Shown: in pieces, positions 6,451 through 7,834 of the stretch
How the letters are laid out: every line of letters starts with the position of its first letter
Numbering within the stretch: the stretch's first letter is position 1
From: DATKEK01 sp035512195
GTDB taxonomy: Bacteria > Pseudomonadota > Gammaproteobacteria > Burkholderiales > Eutrophovitaceae
DNA: 7,834 nt
Assembly: GCA_035512195.1 (NCBI GenBank)
Contig: DATKEK010000095.1
Location: 1-7,834, forward strand
Direction of reading: 5' to 3'
Notes under the pieces: generated by a model
Seen by the model: the letters and a program-made list of their open reading frames with translations, nothing else
Told to the model about the DNA's origin: nothing
Database searches by the model: none
Made by a program: the position numbers and the translations under genes

Positions 6451-6480
6451 TGCGCTTTGAAAACAGGGCGTTCCATAACG

Positions 6481-7834
6481 ATGAATCTGACGCCGCTCAC
6501 TGCATTATCGCCTCTAGACGGGCGCTATCACAACAAGGTTTCGGGGCTTGCCGACTACTTCAGCGAATTCGGTTTGATGCGCTACCGGGTAAAGGTGGAG
6601 GTCGAATGGCTGAAGGCGCTGTGTGCAGCACCGGAACTGACCGAGATACCCACGCTGTCAGCGCAAACCATCGAAGAACTGGATGGAATCTGCAAGCGTT
6701 TCTCTGTTGCAGATGCGGAAGCCGTGAAGGCGATCGAGCAGCGCACCAACCATGACGTCAAGGCAATCGAGTACTGGCTGCGGGAGCAGATCTCGGCGAA
6801 CCGGGAACCGGCACACTTCACGCAGTTCATTCACTTCGCGTGTACCTCCGAAGACATCAATAATATCTGCCACGCGTTCATGCTGTGTGACTCCCGCGCC
6901 ACGGTCATGCTGCCGGCAATCGACGCGATCATCGCGAAGCTCACCGGTATCGCTCACGACACCGCCGAGATGCCGATGCTTTCACGCACACACGGACAGG
7001 CTGCGACACCGACCACCGTCGGCAAGGAAATCGCAAACTTTATTCATCGGCTGCGCCGCCAGCGTCAGCGCATTGCACAGATCGCCCTGCCGGCCAAGAT
7101 CAACGGCGCAGTGGGAAACTACAACGCTCATCTGGCGGCCTATCCGAATTTCGACTGGGAGAGTTTTGCCCGCAGTTTCGTCACGAGACTGGGCTTCGAT
7201 TTCACTCCATACACCGCCCAGATCGAACCACATGACGGCATCGCGGAGTTGCTCGATGCCTATGCAGGACTGAACACGGTGCTGATCGATCTTGACCGGG
7301 ACATCTGGGGATACATTTCCCTGGGATACTTCCGGCAGCGCGTCACCGCGGGCGAGGTGGGCTCGTCCACCATGCCGCACAAGGTCAACCCGATCGACTT
7401 CGAGAACTCGGAGGGCAACCTCGGCCTCGCCAATGCGCTGTTCGACCACCTGAGCGCCAAGCTGCCCGTCTCGCGCTGGCAGCGGGACCTGACCGACTCC
7501 ACCGTGTTACGCAATATGGGCGTCGCACTCGGCTACAGCCTGCTGGCTTACGTTTCGTGCCAGCGCGGGCTGGACAAGCTGCAGCCGGATGCGTCCCGGC
7601 TGGCCGCCGAACTCGAGCAGAACTGGGAAGTGCTCGCCGAGGCGATCCAGACGGTGATGCGCCGATACGGGATCGAGGATGCCTACGAGCAGTTGAAAGA
7701 CCTGACGCGCGGGAAAGGCGGAATCAATCGCGACACCCTGCACTATTTCATCCGTGATCTGGCAATTCCCGCGGACGAGAAACAGCGCCTGCTGACGCTC
7801 ACGCCGGGTCTGTACACCGGCTTGGCCTCAACCC
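6481..7834 (+). CDS. purB: Adenylosuccinate lyase (3' end just outside window)
   Basis: Cytoplasmic adenylosuccinate lyase of the fumarase/aspartase superfamily. It acts twice in purine synthesis: SAICAR to AICAR, and adenylosuccinate to AMP, releasing fumarate each time. The frame is open from the ATG to the window edge, giving 451 complete codons. E. coli PurB has 456 residues, so only a few residues and the stop are missing. The start is fixed by the family N-terminus (LTALSPLDGRY). The catalytic residues fall at exactly the E. coli positions: His171 in SRTHGQAATPT and Ser295 in the mobile loop GSSTMPHKVNP. Also conserved are TNHDVKAIEYWL, FACTSEDINN, KINGAVGNYNAH, QIEPHDGIAEL and RWQRDLTDSTVLRN. 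The ribosome site is weak (AGGG, 12 nt before the ATG). It is transcribed from the extended -10 promoter upstream, divergent from the glycosylase gene. Confidence 0.98.
   Translation, partial: MNLTPLTALSPLDGRYHNKVSGLADYFSEFGLMRYRVKVEVEWLKALCAAPELTEIPTLSAQTIEELDGICKRFSVADAEAVKAIEQRTNHDVKAIEYWLREQISANREPAHFTQFIHFACTSEDINNICHAFMLCDSRATVMLPAIDAIIAKLTGIAHDTAEMPMLSRTHGQAATPTTVGKEIANFIHRLRRQRQRIAQIALPAKINGAVGNYNAHLAAYPNFDWESFARSFVTRLGFDFTPYTAQIEPHDGIAELLDAYAGLNTVLIDLDRDIWGYISLGYFRQRVTAGEVGSSTMPHKVNPIDFENSEGNLGLANALFDHLSAKLPVSRWQRDLTDSTVLRNMGVALGYSLLAYVSCQRGLDKLQPDASRLAAELEQNWEVLAEAIQTVMRRYGIEDAYEQLKDLTRGKGGINRDTLHYFIRDLAIPADEKQRLLTLTPGLYTGLAST

Noticed and set aside
1..7834. Possible mobile, defence or other undescribed system
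   Set aside because: Every sizeable coding region belongs to a known chromosomal family, there are no direct repeats, integrase or transposase motifs, and base composition is even apart from the short regulatory gaps.

Overview
This window is an ordinary-looking piece of chromosome from a GC-rich proteobacterium. Beta- or gammaproteobacteria fit best, because the proteins match the proteobacterial forms of AceA, AceB, NudJ, MnmA and PurB, and nudJ-mnmA near purB is a known arrangement (E. coli has nudJ-mnmA-hflD-purB). The genus cannot be fixed from the sequence alone. There are no tRNA or rRNA genes, insertion sequences, integrases, CRISPR arrays or phage genes, and no sign of an undescribed system. 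The value lies in gene order and in a few regulatory structures.

Left part (1-2806): the glyoxylate shunt. The 3' part of aceA (isocitrate lyase, 5' end outside the window) is followed by a complete aceB (malate synthase A). The 134-bp gap between them holds a strong imperfect hairpin and then an AT-rich leader with a good Shine-Dalgarno sequence, so aceB may be partly uncoupled from aceA. Isocitrate lyase splits isocitrate to succinate and glyoxylate. Malate synthase condenses glyoxylate with acetyl-CoA to malate, so cells can grow on acetate or fatty acids. No aceK follows within the window.

Middle part (2929-5129): a tight three-gene cluster on the + strand. It comprises a MarC-family membrane protein, a NudJ-type Nudix phosphatase (ATGA overlap with marC) and MnmA, the tRNA 2-thiouridylase (GTG start 6 bp after nudJ). 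The spacing implies one operon with translational coupling. mnmA ends in a 14-bp perfect inverted repeat that also contains the stop codon of the next, convergent gene.

Right part (5145-7834): on the - strand lie a uracil-DNA glycosylase superfamily protein with four likely Fe-S cysteines and, downstream of it, a YibF-like glutathione S-transferase. The transferase has its own near-perfect extended -10 promoter. purB (adenylosuccinate lyase) diverges from the glycosylase gene across 62 bp that holds an extended -10 promoter of almost the same sequence. purB runs off the right edge only a few codons before its expected end. The two - strand genes occupy the place that hflD holds in E. coli.
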